A DNA stretch of 50,733 nt from Rothia koreensis (GCF_004136575.1 NZ_NOIQ01000018.1:1-50733), one strand, 5' to 3'. Numbered from the stretch's first letter, positions 42,010 through 50,733 are shown. The notes: a model not told the origin generated them from the letters alone. Made by a program: numbers and translations.

Positions 42010-42780
42010 ATGAACGATTCGACCGTCACACCGAACACCGTGTCCGAATCCCTCGAGAGGATCCGAGACCTCACCGCATCCCACGAGAACCACCCCGTCG
42101 TCGTCGTGACGGGTGCTTCCGGCGGGATCGGCTCCGACGTTGCCCAGGACCTCTCCCGCGACCGTTTCGTCGTCGCCATCGGGCGCAATCGGGAAAAACT
42201 TGCAGAGCTCGCCGAATCGGGCGGCCCCGAGGGCGGGATCGTGCCGCTGGTCATGGACTTGAACGACGTCGACGCCATCGCGGGGGTGCTCAACCTCCTG
42301 CCGCGCGTCGATGCTCTGGTCAATGCGGCGGCCGTCGCGCCCCGGTTCACCCTCGAGGACGCACGCCCCGCCGACTGGCAGGATGCATTTCGGACCAACG
42401 TGACCGCGCCCGCCGAGGTCACGCGGGCCGTGCTGCCGCAACTGCGTGAGAGTCAGGGGACCGTGGTGTTCCTCGGTTCGGGAGCGTCCCGGGGGTCGAA
42501 CCAGTACAACGTAATCTATTCGGCCACCAAGCACGCCCTTCAGGCAACGGCCGACGGATTCCGCAAACAGGTCGCGGAGGACGGCGTCCGGGTCGCGACG
42601 GTCGCCCCCGGACCGACGGATACGAAAATGGTCCAGTGGGACGACGACTACCCCAAGTCCGAGCCGCCCCAGTTCATCGAGCCCTCGACCGTGGCCCGTT
42701 CGATCCGCCACGTGATCGACGCCCCGACCGACACGCAGATCACCGAGGTCTGGGTCAGGCCCCGAGTCGAGGCCAAATAG
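42010..42780 (+). CDS. Short-chain dehydrogenase/reductase
   Basis: The 256-residue SDR has the cofactor loop VVVTGASGGIGSD, NAAAVAP in place of NNAG, catalytic Ser in VVFLGSGASRG and YSATK in NVIYSATKHALQ. VAPGPTDTKM is the usual PG motif. Substrate unknown. TAAAGT (41997-42002) ends 7 nt before ATG 42010, with no Shine-Dalgarno, so the mRNA is probably leaderless. A strong terminator follows. Confidence 0.88.
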   Translation: MNDSTVTPNTVSESLERIRDLTASHENHPVVVVTGASGGIGSDVAQDLSRDRFVVAIGRNREKLAELAESGGPEGGIVPLVMDLNDVDAIAGVLNLLPRVDALVNAAAVAPRFTLEDARPADWQDAFRTNVTAPAEVTRAVLPQLRESQGTVVFLGSGASRGSNQYNVIYSATKHALQATADGFRKQVAEDGVRVATVAPGPTDTKMVQWDDDYPKSEPPQFIEPSTVARSIRHVIDAPTDTQITEVWVRPRVEAK

Positions 42781-42805
42781 TCGGGACACGGCCTCCGAAC
42801 CCCTG

Positions 42806-42865
42806 CCGACGACGCCGCGCCGTCGCCCGCCCTAGCAGACGGGAGGGCGATCGCGGCGTCGTCGG
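42806..42865 (+). terminator. Long-stem terminator after SDR
   Basis: 14 bp of perfect pairing (42806-42819 with 42852-42865) extended by inner GC pairs around a short loop, starting 26 bp after the SDR stop. Confidence 0.8.
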
Positions 42866-42921
42866 ACACAAAAAGCCACAGACATCGCGCCCGGCGGAAT
42901 CGACCGTCATCGTGACAGATC

Positions 42922-43224
42922 GTTCACACGCGACGTCCAACGCCTGGTAGGGTTGAATCCGCACACGCCGAGCCGCAGACGCACAAAGAGGTCCGTCAGC
43001 ACCGCCGGCAATTACCGTCGAAACCACCGCTCCCCTGAAAAATACCGCGAGCATCCCATCACCAACCGAAGCGGAGACAACACTATCCCGCTTCAGCACC
43101 CCCAAAAATTTTTGAGTTCTTTAAAGCAGTACGTCTGCGTTCAGCAGCTCAAGAACCGCGTCGGCAGAATCGTCGCGGAGTACATGGTCACCCCAGGTGA
43201 CCGCCACGAAGGAAAGTTAGAATA
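42922..43224 (+). promoter_or_regulatory. Cold-shock gene promoter and long 5' leader
   Basis: TTCACA (about 42922) and TAGGGT (about 42947) are plausible -35/-10 elements about 19 bp apart, giving a leader of about 260 nt before the csp ATG. Long leaders are typical for cold-shock genes, whose RNA changes fold with temperature. A 12-bp palindrome CAAAAATTTTTG lies at 43103-43114. Confidence 0.5.
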
Positions 43225-43428
43225 ATGGCTACAGGCACCGTCAAATGGTTCAACAGCGAAAAGGGCTATGGCTTCATTGCCCCGGATGACCATTCCAGTG
43301 ATCTCTTTGCTCACTACAGCGCTATCGAGGGCAGCGGCTTCCGCAGCCTCGAAGAGGGCCAGAACGTCGAGTACCAGGCCGAGCAGGGCCCCAAGGGTCT
43401 CCAGGCCACGAGCATCCGCGTTATCTGA
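43225..43428 (+). CDS. csp: Cold-shock protein (CspA family)
   Basis: The 67-residue OB-fold protein carries both RNA-binding motifs: [12 protein letters not shown] (RNP1) and DLFAHYSAI (RNP2, with FAHY instead of VHFS). It binds single-stranded RNA/DNA as an RNA chaperone. gaaggaaag precedes the ATG. It has a perfect 17-bp terminator downstream and a long leader upstream. Confidence 0.96.
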   Translation: MATGTVKWFNSEKGYGFIAPDDHSSDLFAHYSAIEGSGFRSLEEGQNVEYQAEQGPKGLQATSIRVI

Positions 43429-43459
43429 GCGTGATTCCCCCTCGTCAGGGGGACTGCCG

Positions 43460-43503
43460 AAGGGCCGTTGGCGAACGAGAGTTCGCCAACGGCCCTTTTT
43501 TGT
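43460..43503 (+). terminator. Rho-independent terminator after csp
   Basis: Perfect 17-bp stem (43460-43476 with 43481-43497), GAGA loop, and a T run. Confidence 0.95.
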
Positions 43504-43595
43504 TTGCCGCATACCCCCGGAATGTACTTTGGAAACCCTGACCTAAATTCAGCCGATGCACACCTGAAGTCTGTCTGAGGAAAGGCTGTACACGG

Positions 43596-43632
43596 CTGAC
43601 AAGCCGCACAAACGGGCATATTCTCGAACCTA
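43596..43632 (+). promoter_or_regulatory. Promoter of ferritin gene, leaderless
   Basis: CTGACA (43596-43601), 17-bp spacer, TATTCT (43619-43624), then 7 nt to ATG 43632. Spacing puts the start site on or near the ATG. No Shine-Dalgarno is present. Confidence 0.7.
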
Positions 43633-44144
43633 TGAAGATGTCTACAGATCTTGAAAAGAAGTTCCAGGACCAGATCACCCTCGAGTTCGAAGCGTCCATC
43701 ACCTACCGTCAGCTCGCCATCGAGGCGGACGAGCAGGACCTTCCCGGCATCGCCTCGTGGCTGCGCCACCAGGCCGATGAGGAAATCGTCCACGCCAACA
43801 AGTTCATCGATCACCTCTCCGACCGCGGCAACCACGCCGAAATCGGTCAGATCAACGCACCTGCCGTGAAGACCGGCCTGTCCGTTCTGGAAATCTTCGA
43901 GGCCGCACTGGCCCACGAGGAGAAGGTTTCCCAGTCGATCCGCGATCTCTACCGCGAGGCAGAGGCGGAGGGCGATTTCGATTCCCGCCCGCTGCTGAAC
44001 TGGTTCGTCGACGAGCAGATCGAGGAAGAAGCCACGGCTTCGGAGATCATCGGCCGCGTCAAGCTCATCGATGGCGAAGGATCCGGAATCCTCCGTCTCG
44101 ACGCCGAGCTCGGCCAGCGCCCCGAAGAGGGCACCGAGGACTGA
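43632..44144 (+). CDS. ftn: Ferritin-like iron storage protein
   Basis: The 170-residue four-helix protein has the ferroxidase residues expected of bacterial ferritin: Glu in ITLEFEASITY, ExxH in ADEEIVHANKF, and later Glu in LAHEEKVSQSI and WFVDEQIEEE. It oxidises and stores iron in a 24-mer. The start may be ATG 43632 or 43638; the promoter position favours the former. Its own terminator follows. It complements the efeUOB importer in iron management. Confidence 0.93.
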   Translation: MKMSTDLEKKFQDQITLEFEASITYRQLAIEADEQDLPGIASWLRHQADEEIVHANKFIDHLSDRGNHAEIGQINAPAVKTGLSVLEIFEAALAHEEKVSQSIRDLYREAEAEGDFDSRPLLNWFVDEQIEEEATASEIIGRVKLIDGEGSGILRLDAELGQRPEEGTED

Positions 44145-44166
44145 TCGCCCGGTCCCCCACGCAACC

Positions 44167-44206
44167 AAGGGCCCCGAACATCCATTGATGTTCGGGGCCC
44201 TTTTTC
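44167..44206. terminator. Terminator between ferritin and 44214 gene
   Basis: Perfect 16-bp stem (44167-44182 with 44187-44202) with a T run after it; convergent genes on both sides. Confidence 0.95.
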
Positions 44207-44213
44207 GGTGCAG

Positions 44214-44339
44214 TCACTTCTCGGAGTTCTTGCCGTCCTTGTCGATGCGCTGTTCCTCGGCCTCCTGGGTGGTTTCGCCCTGGCCGGGAACCTCCTCGGA
44301 CAGTTCCTTTTCTTCCTTGTCACCATTCGACGTGGTCAT
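44214..44339 (-). CDS. Small acidic protein, 41 residues
   Basis: A highly charged peptide (MTTSNGDKEEKELSEEVPGQ..., ending DKDGKNSEK) without hydrophobic core, so probably disordered. A strong aaaggag lies 6 nt before the ATG, and the upstream gene's TGA overlaps that site, so translation is coupled. Function unknown. Confidence 0.7.
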   Translation of the reverse strand: MTTSNGDKEEKELSEEVPGQGETTQEAEEQRIDKDGKNSEK

Positions 44340-44343
44340 GGTG

Positions 44344-44721
44344 TCACTCCTTTCGTTGCGACGTTCCGGCCCGTTCCGGACCGGCGGCGTGACCCGGGGC
44401 CGATGAGCCCGGGGCGAGGGAAGGAAACCGCACCCGCTCGGTCGCGGTGGTCGGGTCCCTGGGCACACGATTCCAGAGGATCCCGGCGCGGGGATCGCTC
44501 CTGTCCTTGGGGATGATCCACCCCAAGGAGATCATGGTTCTGGTCAGTTCCTTGATGTCCTTGGCGAGGAGGTTTCCCGCGGCGTCGCGGACCTCACCGC
44601 TCGTCGGGTGGAATTCCCAATGGTATTTCGCGCACACCTGGAGGGCCCATTGGGACTCGTGGCGCACGTATCGTGCGGGAATCGTCAGCGCAGTGACCGG
44701 TATCTGTCGTGTGTTGTACAA
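44344..44721 (-). CDS. Hypothetical protein with TTG start, 125 residues
   Basis: The product is basic, with Trp/His-rich sections (YVRHESQWALQVCAKYHWEFHP) and a possible short structured region (EVRDAAGNLLAKDIKELTRTMISLGWI). TTG 44721 has aaggag 9 nt upstream. It forms an operon with the 41-residue gene. I do not recognise the family. Confidence 0.6.
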   Translation of the reverse strand: MYNTRQIPVTALTIPARYVRHESQWALQVCAKYHWEFHPTSGEVRDAAGNLLAKDIKELTRTMISLGWIIPKDRSDPRAGILWNRVPRDPTTATERVRFPSLAPGSSAPGHAAGPERAGTSQRKE

Positions 44722-44946
44722 AATGCTGAGCTCCTTAGCTCGGCAGAACAGTCACGCGATCCCGACCGCAGGGCGACTTCGGTGCACCCTGGGGGCATCC
44801 TCGCCCCGTCGGCGGGTGAGGGAACGCGTTCTCATGTACTGGTCAGCCATTATCGTTCTTCTCGTGATGTCACGGCTGTACGCTTCACTGTCCACTCAAC
44901 CCTGCCAGAGCCGTCAGCGCAAGTATTTTCCCTTGTCAACGCCCTT

Positions 44947-45741
44947 TTATTCCGTCTTGCGCACCTTCTTGGCGACACTGTTCCGGCCGGCGTCGCTCCG
45001 CCGATCCATCTCACGCATGTATGCCGAGAACCCATCGGGCACGCGTCCCTCCCGTCTCGCGGAGGTCACCACCCGGGTGATATCGGTCGCTGTCCACCGC
45101 GCGCCCGATGCCTTCAGGCGCTCGACGGCGTCCACGTCCTCCCCCAGGCGCAGGTCACGAAAGTTTCCCACCGACAAAAGGCTCGACATTCTCACACCCA
45201 GGTTTGCGCCATGAATCGCCGAGTGGCCCTCGCCCGGAGGATGCCCCTCGAGCCACAGCCTGTACGTTGGCGCCCCGACGGGTTCGTCTGGCTCAACGCT
45301 CCCGATGACGACGTCGTGGCCCGCTTGCGCCAGGTCAACCTGACGACGCAGCCAGGTCGGGGGGACCCGGGTGTCGGCGTCGGTGTGGGCCGTCCAGACA
45401 GCCTCGGGCGGCAGGCCCGGAAAGGCCTCCACAAGGCTGCGCGTGCCCGCGGCCCGGGCCGCCCCGACGCTCGAATACTGCCCCTCGAGCACCGTGATCA
45501 CGGCCGAGGCCCCTCTCGTTCCGGCTGGACCGATCAAGGACGCGACGACGCGGGCACTGGCATCCGTGCACCTGTCCAGGACCACGACCACGCGAACCGG
45601 GAGGACAAGGTGCTCGGTCGCCGCCAAAAGGGAGGCGAGGCATGGGCCAAGATGCTCTTCCTCATTGTGCGCGGGAACGACGACGCCGACGGCGCGCACG
45701 GCGTCGGGCAGCCCCAAGTCATCACGCCCCATCAGGGCCAC
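44947..45741 (-). CDS. Family 2 glycosyltransferase
   Basis: The 264-residue GT-A protein shows VGVVVPAHNEEEHLGPCLASLL, the nucleotide-sugar Asp region VVLDRCTDAS, the DxD equivalent in WTAHTDADTRVP and the acceptor-side HGANLGVRM. Its start overlaps the 3' end of the PIG-L/methyltransferase gene by 20 bp. Predicted to transfer a sugar in the same pathway as its operon partners. Confidence 0.87.
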   Translation of the reverse strand: MALMGRDDLGLPDAVRAVGVVVPAHNEEEHLGPCLASLLAATEHLVLPVRVVVVLDRCTDASARVVASLIGPAGTRGASAVITVLEGQYSSVGAARAAGTRSLVEAFPGLPPEAVWTAHTDADTRVPPTWLRRQVDLAQAGHDVVIGSVEPDEPVGAPTYRLWLEGHPPGEGHSAIHGANLGVRMSSLLSVGNFRDLRLGEDVDAVERLKASGARWTATDITRVVTSARREGRVPDGFSAYMREMDRRSDAGRNSVAKKVRKTE

Positions 45742-47092
45742 CGCCCCACGAGGACGTCGTCGACCACACCGCGAGATCGAAGTCAGGGTCAGTCAGCGTG
45801 ACCGTGCGCGGCACAACCATTCTTTCGTCGAGGATTCGATGGACCTCGCGCGCGGTCAGGGGCCACCCGACCACGGGATGTACCCAGTGACAGGCCACAA
45901 CGGTGTGTGCTCCGGAATCAGCGATGCATTCGGCGAGACGGGCCAGGCGGTCGGGGCTGAGGAAGTATCCGACCTCGGACAGGATCACGGCGTCGAATGG
46001 CGCCCTTTCGGCCACCCTCTCCCAGTCCTCCGGGACGGAGGCCTGCACCCAGTCGATGTCGGGCGAATCGGAGACCCGACGGGCCCGTTCCAGCGCCTTC
46101 GCGCTCTCGTCGACGGCGACGACCTTCTCGCACCGTTCGAGCAGGTCGCGGGCCAGTGTTCCCACGGAACACCCGAGCTCGAGCACAGTTCCGTACCGGG
46201 GGACCGGCAAAGAAGCCACGGTGAGGTCGCGCTTGCGCCGTTCGTACCAGCTGCTCCGGGTCCGCCAGGGGTCCCCGGAGAGACGATGAAGCTCGTCGAA
46301 GGGGCTTTCCGCGTCATGCCGCGGGCTCACGAAAATCTCGAACGGCCGCTCGAAGTGGCTGGTGACCTGCGGCGGCAGCAGGACTTCGTTGCCCGGTTCG
46401 CTCCCGAGCGGGCTCGTCTGCGACGCGTGCGCGACCATGGCGGAGCGTTTGGCCGCCAGGGCTGCGGCGTCGAGGTCGAGGCGCAGAAGTGCCCGGTCAC
46501 CGGCCAGCGCGGACAGGTCCTCCGGGGTTCCCCAGTGCCAGAGCCACAGGGGCGCCTCGAGGTGAGTCGCGTCGGTCCGCCATGCGGCGGCCGCGGCCGC
46601 CTGACCCGCCGCCTCGTGGTCGGTGTGTCCGTCCGTACGGCACGTCGAGACGACCAGCGTCCGACCTGCCGTCTGCCCGATCACGTCCACCAGCGCGGCG
46701 ACCAGCTGGTGGATGCTCTCCCGAAGGCGGCCGTCGCCCAAATCGAGGCGATGGACGCGAGCGCTCGGGTCCAGCGTACCGACGGCTTCTCGCACTTCCC
46801 GGTCCCGGATACCACGCAAATCGTCCGGACCGTGTGTAGGAGAGGCCGGGTGGGATGCCTCGCCGGCCGTCGCGACGACGACGTCGACCCCAATCCCGTG
46901 TGACGAAGCGGCGGCGATGAGGCCGCCCGCTGTCAGGGTTTCGTCGTCGGGGTGGGCGGCCACCACCACGAGGTTGTCGAAGCAATCGAGCCGCAACGGG
47001 TCTGCACGCTCGAGCAGCGGCTCTGAGGCCCACACGGACTCCGGTGTCCCGGCGTCGTCGTGACGGAACGCGGGGGCGCGACGCGGGGTCAA
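45722..47092 (-). CDS. Fusion of PIG-L deacetylase and SAM methyltransferase
   Basis: The 456-residue protein has an N-terminal PIG-L/LmbE domain (AAHPDDETLTAGG zinc motif, then TDGHTDHEAAG) that deacetylates GlcNAc-type sugars, and a C-terminal class I methyltransferase (VLELGCSVGTLARDL, VAVDESAKALERAR, FDAVILSEVGYFL), NodS-like. Its ATG overlaps the stop of the acyl-CoA dehydrogenase gene (ATGA). This fusion suggests N-deacetylation followed by N-methylation of a sugar amine (inference). Confidence 0.88.
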   Translation of the reverse strand: MTPRRAPAFRHDDAGTPESVWASEPLLERADPLRLDCFDNLVVVAAHPDDETLTAGGLIAAASSHGIGVDVVVATAGEASHPASPTHGPDDLRGIRDREVREAVGTLDPSARVHRLDLGDGRLRESIHQLVAALVDVIGQTAGRTLVVSTCRTDGHTDHEAAGQAAAAAAWRTDATHLEAPLWLWHWGTPEDLSALAGDRALLRLDLDAAALAAKRSAMVAHASQTSPLGSEPGNEVLLPPQVTSHFERPFEIFVSPRHDAESPFDELHRLSGDPWRTRSSWYERRKRDLTVASLPVPRYGTVLELGCSVGTLARDLLERCEKVVAVDESAKALERARRVSDSPDIDWVQASVPEDWERVAERAPFDAVILSEVGYFLSPDRLARLAECIADSGAHTVVACHWVHPVVGWPLTAREVHRILDERMVVPRTVTLTDPDFDLAVWSTTSSWGGGPDGA

Positions 47093-48189
47093 GGGAGACC
47101 CCCAAAGGTCGAGGGACCGTCCAGAATGGACTGGCCAAGGGCGGCGACGTCGCGTTCCGGCTTGTACTGTTGCAGGTATATCTGCAGGTCAGCGACGCGG
47201 CGGGCGTATTCGTCGTCCTGCGTCAGGGGCCCAGGGCCCAGCGTGTGGCCAACGGCGGTCAGGACCACTTCGCAAGCGCGGTGCACCGACCCTCGCACTC
47301 GCAGGGCCGTGGCCCAGGCGGCCTCCGAGCCTTCCGCGGTAGAGCCAACAGCCAGGTCGAGGGCGTCCGCGCGGTGTGCGGCATCGGCCAGCACCGACTG
47401 GGCGGCCTCCAGGGCAAGTGAGCATTGGCCCAGGTGAAACTGGGCTATCTGGTCGGGAGTGCGCGAACGGCAGGAGCTCTCGAGCTGCGCCGCCAGCTTG
47501 CACGCCGCACCCCACCACACTGCCGCGACCCCGATGCCGCCGAAAGCGAAGCCGGAGCGCGTGAAATACCATTCGTCGTCGCCGACCGGCGCCGCGGGAG
47601 CCGCGTCGAACTCGAGGGATGACGTCCGGAGGCGGCTGAGCCCCCTGGCGACCCAGCGGTCCTCACCGGCACGAACCTGCGACGACGCGAGATCCACCGC
47701 GAAGAGCCTGCGCGCCGTGGTCGACGTCCAAGCCGTCACGAGAGCATTCGAGACGGACCCCGCCAGGGAACACCAGGGCTTGTGACCCGTGATCCTCCAG
47801 CGGCCGTCATCCGACTGATTGGCCTCGAGCCGATGGTCCGGGGACTCGGCGGCGTAGACACCCCAAGTCCGCGCTCCACCGGCGTCTTCCGGCACCAGCC
47901 CTACGTCTCGTGGTTGCCCAGGTATCTCTGCTTCGGGATCCCCGACGAACGAACCGGCTTGATCGAGGATTGCTCGGGCGTCCAGATCGGGTTCGAGGGT
48001 GCGGGCCACGGTCAAGTCGATGGCGCCCAGCTCGGCCAAGCCGCGCCATAGGTGCCGGGTGTTGCCCCCTCCCGGCCGCCCGAGGGCCTCCGCGACGTCG
48101 GGAGCGAGCCGCAACGCGGCCTCCGGGTCGCCGGCCGCCTCGCGCGCGGACCGAACGAGGGCGGGTGGAAGTGATGGACTGTCAAACAC
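47089..48189 (-). CDS. Acyl-CoA dehydrogenase-like flavoprotein
   Basis: The 366-residue protein has the acyl-CoA dehydrogenase layout: N-terminal helices, mid beta-domain (WRITGHKPWCSLAGSVSNALVTA, RRLFAVDLASSQV) and C-terminal helices (GGIGVAAVWWGAACKLAAQLE). The usual catalytic Glu is not evident at a glance. The start is GTG 48189. First of three overlapping genes with PIG-L/methyltransferase and GT2. Could oxidise an acyl or amine group on the product of the operon. Confidence 0.8.
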   Translation of the reverse strand: MFDSPSLPPALVRSAREAAGDPEAALRLAPDVAEALGRPGGGNTRHLWRGLAELGAIDLTVARTLEPDLDARAILDQAGSFVGDPEAEIPGQPRDVGLVPEDAGGARTWGVYAAESPDHRLEANQSDDGRWRITGHKPWCSLAGSVSNALVTAWTSTTARRLFAVDLASSQVRAGEDRWVARGLSRLRTSSLEFDAAPAAPVGDDEWYFTRSGFAFGGIGVAAVWWGAACKLAAQLESSCRSRTPDQIAQFHLGQCSLALEAAQSVLADAAHRADALDLAVGSTAEGSEAAWATALRVRGSVHRACEVVLTAVGHTLGPGPLTQDDEYARRVADLQIYLQQYKPERDVAALGQSILDGPSTFGGLP

Positions 48190-48259
48190 GATTCACCTCG
48201 AGTGTGGTTCGTTTTCCCTAGTCAAACCGAGGTTACCAGTACCCTGACCGGCCCTGTCG

Positions 48260-50452
48260 CTAGTGCTCGCCGGGCGTCACCATCGATACGGCGTCGTGCG
48301 CCGCGCTGTACTTCAGGAAGCCGAGGTGGGCCTCGAAACGGTCCAGGACGTCGTCGATCACCTGTTGCTGCGTGAGCCCCATGAGGTCGTAGCCTTCCGA
48401 GCCGGTCTGGGTAAAGACCTCGAGCCGGTAGTACACGTCGACCTCGCGGGACATGCGGCCACCGAACATCGGGACGGGCGCCTCGACCGCGGCAACCTCG
48501 TACCGGAAGGTGCGGTGATCCGGGATCTCGACCAGGAGCGTGCGCTCGTCCACGCCCGTCTCCTCGTTGGACTGGGCAGACAGCGTCGCCGCATATCCTT
48601 GCTCCACGAATTCGGCGGCCACGGCCTCGAGCGCGGGCCCGATCGTCTGCTTCTCGAATTCCTTGACGGCTCGCTGGGATGGGTAGGAACGCATCCTGGC
48701 CAGTCGTTGCCGCCAGGTCTTCTCGGGCTTGACGCCGCCGTCGGGCGCTATCGACGACCTCATCAGCAGACGTCCCTCGCGCTCGGCGCGTTCCATGCGC
48801 AGAACCTTGGAGAACGAAGCCATGACCAGGTAGGCCACGATCGTGACGGGCAGGGCGAAGATCAACGTCGCGTATTCCATGGTCGTGACGCCGCCGGCGA
48901 CGAGCATCGCGATCGTCAGCAGTGCGGTCAGGACGGCCCAGAAGATCCGCAACCACTTCGCGCCGTCCTGGGAGGGGTCGGGAATCGTCGAGGAGAAGTT
49001 CGACATGACCATCGCGCCCGAGTTCGCGCTGGTCAGATAGAACAGCAAGCCGGACAGCGTGGCCAGGCCGATCAGGAAGGCCGCCCCCGGGAAATTCTCC
49101 AGGAGCGCGTACCACCCGGCTTCGGGCGAGTCCATCGCGAGCTTTGCGAAGTCCTTGTCACCGCTCATGACCCGGGAGAGAGCGCTGTTGCCGAAGATGG
49201 TGACGATGAAGAAGTCGCACATCACCGGAGCGGTGATCGCGGCGATGACGAATTCTCGGAGCGTGCGGCCCCGGGAGATGCGTGCCAGGAACAGCCCGAC
49301 GAAAGGCCCCCAGGCCAGCCAGAAAGCCCAGAAGAACAGGGTCCACATGGACATCCACCCGGACCCGCCGTCTTCATAGGCCATGGTCTGCATGGTCCGC
49401 TCGGGGAGGGACCACACGAAGCGACCGATGTTTTCGACCATCGCGTTGAGGAGGAAGGCCGTCTTGCCCGTGACCAGGATGTAGATCATCATCGCCGCCG
49501 CGGACCACAGGTTCAGCTCCGAGATCAGACGAATCCCCTTGTCCACGCCGGAGGTGCAGGCAGCAATCGTCATGACGACCGCAACCAGGACCAGTGCGAT
49601 CTGGAGGGCAAGCCCTTCGGGAAGTCCGAAGAGCCAGGCGAAGCCGACATTGAGGAGAACGACGCCGATACCCATCGACGTCGCCACGCCGAACACCGTG
49701 CCCACCAGGGCGAAGATATCGATCACGTCGCCGGTGGCCCCGCGAACGCGCTTGCCCAGCAACGGGTAGAGCACGGCACGAATCGACAAGGGCATGCCCC
49801 AGCGGTAGGCGAAGTAGCCCATGGCCATACCGAGCAGCGAGTAGGTGGACCACCCGGCGACGCCGTAGTGGAACATCGTCCAGACGACGGCCTCGTGGGC
49901 GGCCTCGGAGCTCTCGGGAGACGCGTTGATCGGCTGGATGTACTGGGTCACCGGACCGGTTACGGAATAGAACAGCATGTCGATCCCCACGCCCGCGGCG
50001 AAGAGCATCGACACCCAGGTGAAGAGTTTGTACTGGGGCCTGGAGTGGTCCGGCCCAAGTCGGACGCTGCCCTGCTTGGAGAAAGCCACCCAGAGGACGA
50101 AAAGGATCACGCAGGTGACCGTGAGGACGTAGAACCACCCCAGGTTCTCCGAGATCCAAGCGACCACCTGGCTCATCGTCGATTCGGCCGACTTCGGTAC
50201 GACGATGGCCCACAGCGAGAAGGCCAGGACCACGGCTGACGAGATGAGCAGAACTTTCCAGTTGACCTTCGGATCCGCGGCCTTGCGCAGTTCGGAGGGG
50301 CCGCGCCGCATGTCCTCGCTCGAGCTAGGAGGTCGGTTCTCCTGGCGTTCGACCACGTCCGCGAAGGAACGCTGGGAACCGCCGAAGCGTTCGCGCTCCA
50401 CCCCTCGGGACGTCGCGTTTTCCGGCGAACTGAACTCCTGCGAATCCGACAC
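48260..50452 (-). CDS. BCCT-family betaine/choline transporter (BetT-like)
   Basis: The 730-residue transporter has 12 predicted membrane helices, the Trp-rich substrate regions WSTYSLLGMAMGYFAYRWG and WTLFFWAFWLAWGPFVGLFLA, and a long C-terminal cytosolic domain (about 200 residues) like that of BetT. BCCT proteins import glycine betaine or choline with Na+ or H+ for osmoprotection; the long tail is associated with osmosensing. I take GTG 50452, with aggaga 4 nt upstream; the longer frame to 50632 is Arg/Pro-rich and unlikely. 50453-50733 shows no further feature. Confidence 0.9.
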   Translation of the reverse strand: MSDSQEFSSPENATSRGVERERFGGSQRSFADVVERQENRPPSSSEDMRRGPSELRKAADPKVNWKVLLISSAVVLAFSLWAIVVPKSAESTMSQVVAWISENLGWFYVLTVTCVILFVLWVAFSKQGSVRLGPDHSRPQYKLFTWVSMLFAAGVGIDMLFYSVTGPVTQYIQPINASPESSEAAHEAVVWTMFHYGVAGWSTYSLLGMAMGYFAYRWGMPLSIRAVLYPLLGKRVRGATGDVIDIFALVGTVFGVATSMGIGVVLLNVGFAWLFGLPEGLALQIALVLVAVVMTIAACTSGVDKGIRLISELNLWSAAAMMIYILVTGKTAFLLNAMVENIGRFVWSLPERTMQTMAYEDGGSGWMSMWTLFFWAFWLAWGPFVGLFLARISRGRTLREFVIAAITAPVMCDFFIVTIFGNSALSRVMSGDKDFAKLAMDSPEAGWYALLENFPGAAFLIGLATLSGLLFYLTSANSGAMVMSNFSSTIPDPSQDGAKWLRIFWAVLTALLTIAMLVAGGVTTMEYATLIFALPVTIVAYLVMASFSKVLRMERAEREGRLLMRSSIAPDGGVKPEKTWRQRLARMRSYPSQRAVKEFEKQTIGPALEAVAAEFVEQGYAATLSAQSNEETGVDERTLLVEIPDHRTFRYEVAAVEAPVPMFGGRMSREVDVYYRLEVFTQTGSEGYDLMGLTQQQVIDDVLDRFEAHLGFLKYSAAHDAVSMVTPGEH

Positions 50453-50733
50453 TTCTCTCCTGACTGCTTGGGGCACGGTCCACGAGCCGTGGGCGGCAGG
50501 CACACACGTGCCCGGAGTCCCACGGGATCTCGATCGCGCACTCGCTCTCGGGCTCCGTCCGCGAGGCGATGTGAGCCGGTTTCTCGGCTCCGGGTGGCGG
50601 CCCGACATACGGCCGCACACGAATAGGCGCACTATTCAAATTAGTAGCCTGTGAATTTTCTGGCAATTTCGTGACGGCCGCGGGGTCGGTGGGGCGGAGA
50701 TCGTCTGGCGAGGCTGTCCGGGCGGTGCGGGGG

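Overview
The window is GC-rich, gene-dense DNA from an actinobacterium, most likely a Micrococcales member. Support for this includes the codon bias, a CsoR-CopZ-CopA copper module, a PdxR/PdxST vitamin B6 route, EfeUOB, and many genes with a -10 hexamer 6-8 nt before the start codon and no Shine-Dalgarno, as expected for leaderless mRNAs. I cannot name the genus. No rRNA, tRNA, CRISPR array, insertion sequence or prophage was seen.

Layout. (1) 299-7722: a catabolic locus with GntP permease, KDPG aldolase, D-aminoacylase-family deacylase, fold-III PLP ammonia-lyase, KDG kinase, IclR regulator and RidA. Read together they predict uptake, deacylation, deamination to 2-keto-3-deoxygluconate, phosphorylation and cleavage of an N-acyl-2-amino-2-deoxyaldonate such as N-acetylglucosaminate. 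The locus is bracketed by two homologous palindromic repeat blocks. (2) 8038-16466: GNAT, lipoprotein, secreted C39-like protein, M48 protease, ABC-F ATPase and GH15 enzyme. (3) 16549-19811: copper efflux. (4) 19838-27870: two small membrane proteins, PdxR, a membrane protein/XRE pair, pdxST and an FdhF/YdeP molybdoenzyme. (5) 27904-30920: an HD hydrolase, a MacB/FtsX permease remnant, and an LLM flavoenzyme plus SDR pair behind a TPP riboswitch. (6) 30941-38582: efeUOB iron import, MATE pump and a UvrA-like ATPase. (7) 38583-41990: an S4 protein, then an AbiEi/DUF559-like gene lying between two copies of a complex repeat array, followed by about 600 bp of unexplained, hairpin-rich DNA. (8) 42010-44721: SDR, cold-shock protein, ferritin and a two-gene operon of small proteins. 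(9) 44947-50452: an overlapping operon of acyl-CoA dehydrogenase-like protein, PIG-L/methyltransferase fusion and GT2, preceded by a BCCT transporter.

The observations most worth a second look are the amino-sugar-acid locus, the TPP-riboswitch SDR/LLM operon, the nuclease-like gene between twin repeat arrays, the hairpin-rich gap at 41345-41820, and the acyl-CoA dehydrogenase/PIG-L-methyltransferase/GT2 operon. All functional statements come from reading motifs and context; no database search was run.
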